Assembly (NCBI RefSeq): GCF_030408795.1
Contig: NZ_CP047211.1
Span: forward strand, 620,001-684,000
Direction of reading: 5' to 3'
DNA from: Corynebacterium hansenii
GTDB taxonomy: Bacteria > Actinomycetota > Actinomycetes > Mycobacteriales > Mycobacteriaceae
DNA length: 64,000 bases
In this document: piece after piece, positions 62,757 through 64,000 of the stretch
Numbering within the stretch: the stretch's first letter is position 1
Layout of the letters: each line of letters begins with the position of its first letter
Translations under genes and position numbers: made by a program
The notes under the pieces: generated by a model
Told to the model about the DNA's origin: nothing
Database searches by the model: none
What the model saw: the letters and a program-made list of their open reading frames with translations, nothing else

Positions 62757-64000
62757 GTGCAGAACAAGGTTGATGTCCCCGCAGCCCCCGAAGCCGCCGA
62801 CCCGACGCTGGAGACGGTGACCCTCCCCGAGGGGCTCGTCCCCGCAGTGGTCACCGCCACAGGGCCGGACCGCCCCGGCGTCTCCGCCTCCTTCTTCCGG
62901 GTGCTCGCCGCACACGGCGCGCAGGTGCTCGACGTCGAGCAGTCCCTGTTCCGCTCGCGGCTGTCGCTCGGCGCGCTCGTGGGCGTCGCCCCGGATCGGC
63001 TGGAGGTCCTCGCCGCCGGCCTGACTGACACCCTGCGCGGGCACGGCGTGACCGTGGAAGTCTCGGTCGACGGCGTTGAGTCGACCCGCCATGCCTCGTC
63101 GCACGCCGTCGTGGTGCTGGGCAACCCGCTCACTGCGGAGGACATCTCGCGCATCGGCCAGACTCTGGCGGATTATGGCGCGAACATCGACACCATCCGC
63201 GGCATCGCGGACTACCCGGTCACGGGCCTCGAACTGAAGGTCTCCATCCCGGACCCGAAGCCGGGCGCCGGCATCCCGGTGCGCAAGGCGCTGGCCGAGC
63301 TCGCCCTGGCGCAGAAGATCGACATCGCCATCGAACGCGACGGTCTGCAGCGCCGCTCGAAGCGGCTGATCTGCTTCGACGTCGACTCGACGCTGATCAC
63401 GGGCGAGGTCATCGAGATGTTGGCCGCCCACGCCGGCCGCGAAGCCGAGGTCGCGGCGGTCACCGAGCGGGCCATGCGCGGCGAACTCGACTTCGCCGAG
63501 TCCCTCCACGAGCGCGTGAAGGCACTGGAGGGGCTGCCGGAATCGGTGCTGAAGGAGGTCTCGGAGTCGATCGTCCTGACGCCGGGCGCCCGCACCACCA
63601 TCCGCACGCTCAAGCGCCTCGGCTACAAGGCCGGCGCGGTGTCGGGCGGCTTCATCCAGATCCTCGAGCCGCTGGCTAAGGAACTGGACCTCGACTTCTA
63701 CCGAGCCAACACCCTCGAGATCGTCGACGGGAAGCTCACCGGCCGCGTCATCGGCGACGTCATCGACCGCCAGGAGAAGGCCCGCAGCCTCAAGCGCTTC
63801 GCGGAGGAGTCGGGCCTGCAGATGCACCAGACCGTCGCGGTCGGCGACGGCGCCAACGACATCGACATGCTGTCGGTCGCCGGCCTGGGCATCGCCTTCA
63901 ACGCCAAGCCGGCGCTGAAGGAGATCGCGGACACGTCGGTGAACACGCCCTTCCTGGACGAGGTCCTGTTCATCCTCGGCGTCTCCCGCGACGAGATCGA
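62757..64000 (+). CDS. serB: Phosphoserine phosphatase SerB with N-terminal ACT domains (3' end outside window)
   Basis: At least 414 codons are present before the right edge. Two ACT-type regions (about residues 25-105 and 105-185, with VTATGPDRPGVSASFF) precede a HAD phosphatase: CFDVDSTLITGEVIEML near 204, SGGFIQILEP near 298 and VAVGDGANDIDMLSVAG near 360. It makes L-serine from phosphoserine. GATAAT ends six bases before GTG 62757, so the mRNA is probably leaderless. Confidence 0.93.
   Translation, partial: MQNKVDVPAAPEAADPTLETVTLPEGLVPAVVTATGPDRPGVSASFFRVLAAHGAQVLDVEQSLFRSRLSLGALVGVAPDRLEVLAAGLTDTLRGHGVTVEVSVDGVESTRHASSHAVVVLGNPLTAEDISRIGQTLADYGANIDTIRGIADYPVTGLELKVSIPDPKPGAGIPVRKALAELALAQKIDIAIERDGLQRRSKRLICFDVDSTLITGEVIEMLAAHAGREAEVAAVTERAMRGELDFAESLHERVKALEGLPESVLKEVSESIVLTPGARTTIRTLKRLGYKAGAVSGGFIQILEPLAKELDLDFYRANTLEIVDGKLTGRVIGDVIDRQEKARSLKRFAEESGLQMHQTVAVGDGANDIDMLSVAGLGIAFNAKPALKEIADTSVNTPFLDEVLFILGVSRDEI

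Overview
The window is about 64 kb of high-GC actinobacterial chromosome. Gene content and order point to Corynebacterium: sigH-rshA-(bL37)-whiB1/whcE, adnA-adnB-K+ channel-uvrD2, cysteine-free bL36B, nrdHIE...nrdF...ctaD-serB. Much of positions 70-35000 follows the Mycobacterium tuberculosis order around Rv3194c-Rv3231c. I cannot name the species. There is no CRISPR array, prophage, transposase or replication origin.

Layout. 1-7450: a DUF6912 gene; a flavin/2Fe-2S reductase plus membrane acyl desaturase pair; a convergent aroA-rsgA-ClC operon; an SRAP gene. 7447-13793: Cys-tRNA deacylase, sigH-rshA, whiB1 with ribosomal protein bL37, a lipid kinase, and a DEAD-box helicase with a beta-propeller membrane protein. 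13794-26814: a long co-directional block (DUF3107, DUF3152, a MoeB-like protein, TIGR02569, AdnA, AdnB, a K+ channel, UvrD2), mostly joined by 4-base or longer overlaps, followed by an NAD(P)-binding protein. 26815-29386: accessory island with a DUF222/HNH nuclease that carries a His/Cys-rich insert. 29387-35000: an ABC1 kinase, a TOMM-cyclodehydratase-like protein and three peptidase-like proteins. 34930-42928: a Ca-type P-ATPase, AGCS symporter, two CrcB fluoride channels, phosphoglucomutase and a MauE-DsbA thiol pair. 43033-43239: two identical tRNA-Ala genes. 43357-48715: VOC protein, AraC and TetR regulators, PPOX protein, nadE, sugar porter. 48909-55927: bL36B and class Ib ribonucleotide reductase (nrdHIE, nrdF), with deoD and an MFS gene in between. 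56058-60419: a DtxR-box-preceded ABC half-transporter pair and a TetR gene, lying between nrdF and ctaD. 60766-64000: ctaD and the start of serB.

How it works together. DNA repair and nucleotide supply dominate (AdnAB, UvrD2, SRAP, HNH nuclease, NrdHIEF, DeoD). Thiol, redox and iron control is the second theme (SigH/RshA, WhiB1, NrdH, DsbA, MoeB-like, DtxR box). Many genes show a TANNNT -10 element ending 6-8 bases before the start codon. This implies leaderless mRNAs and was used to choose several starts. All functions come from reading motifs and gene order; no database search was run.
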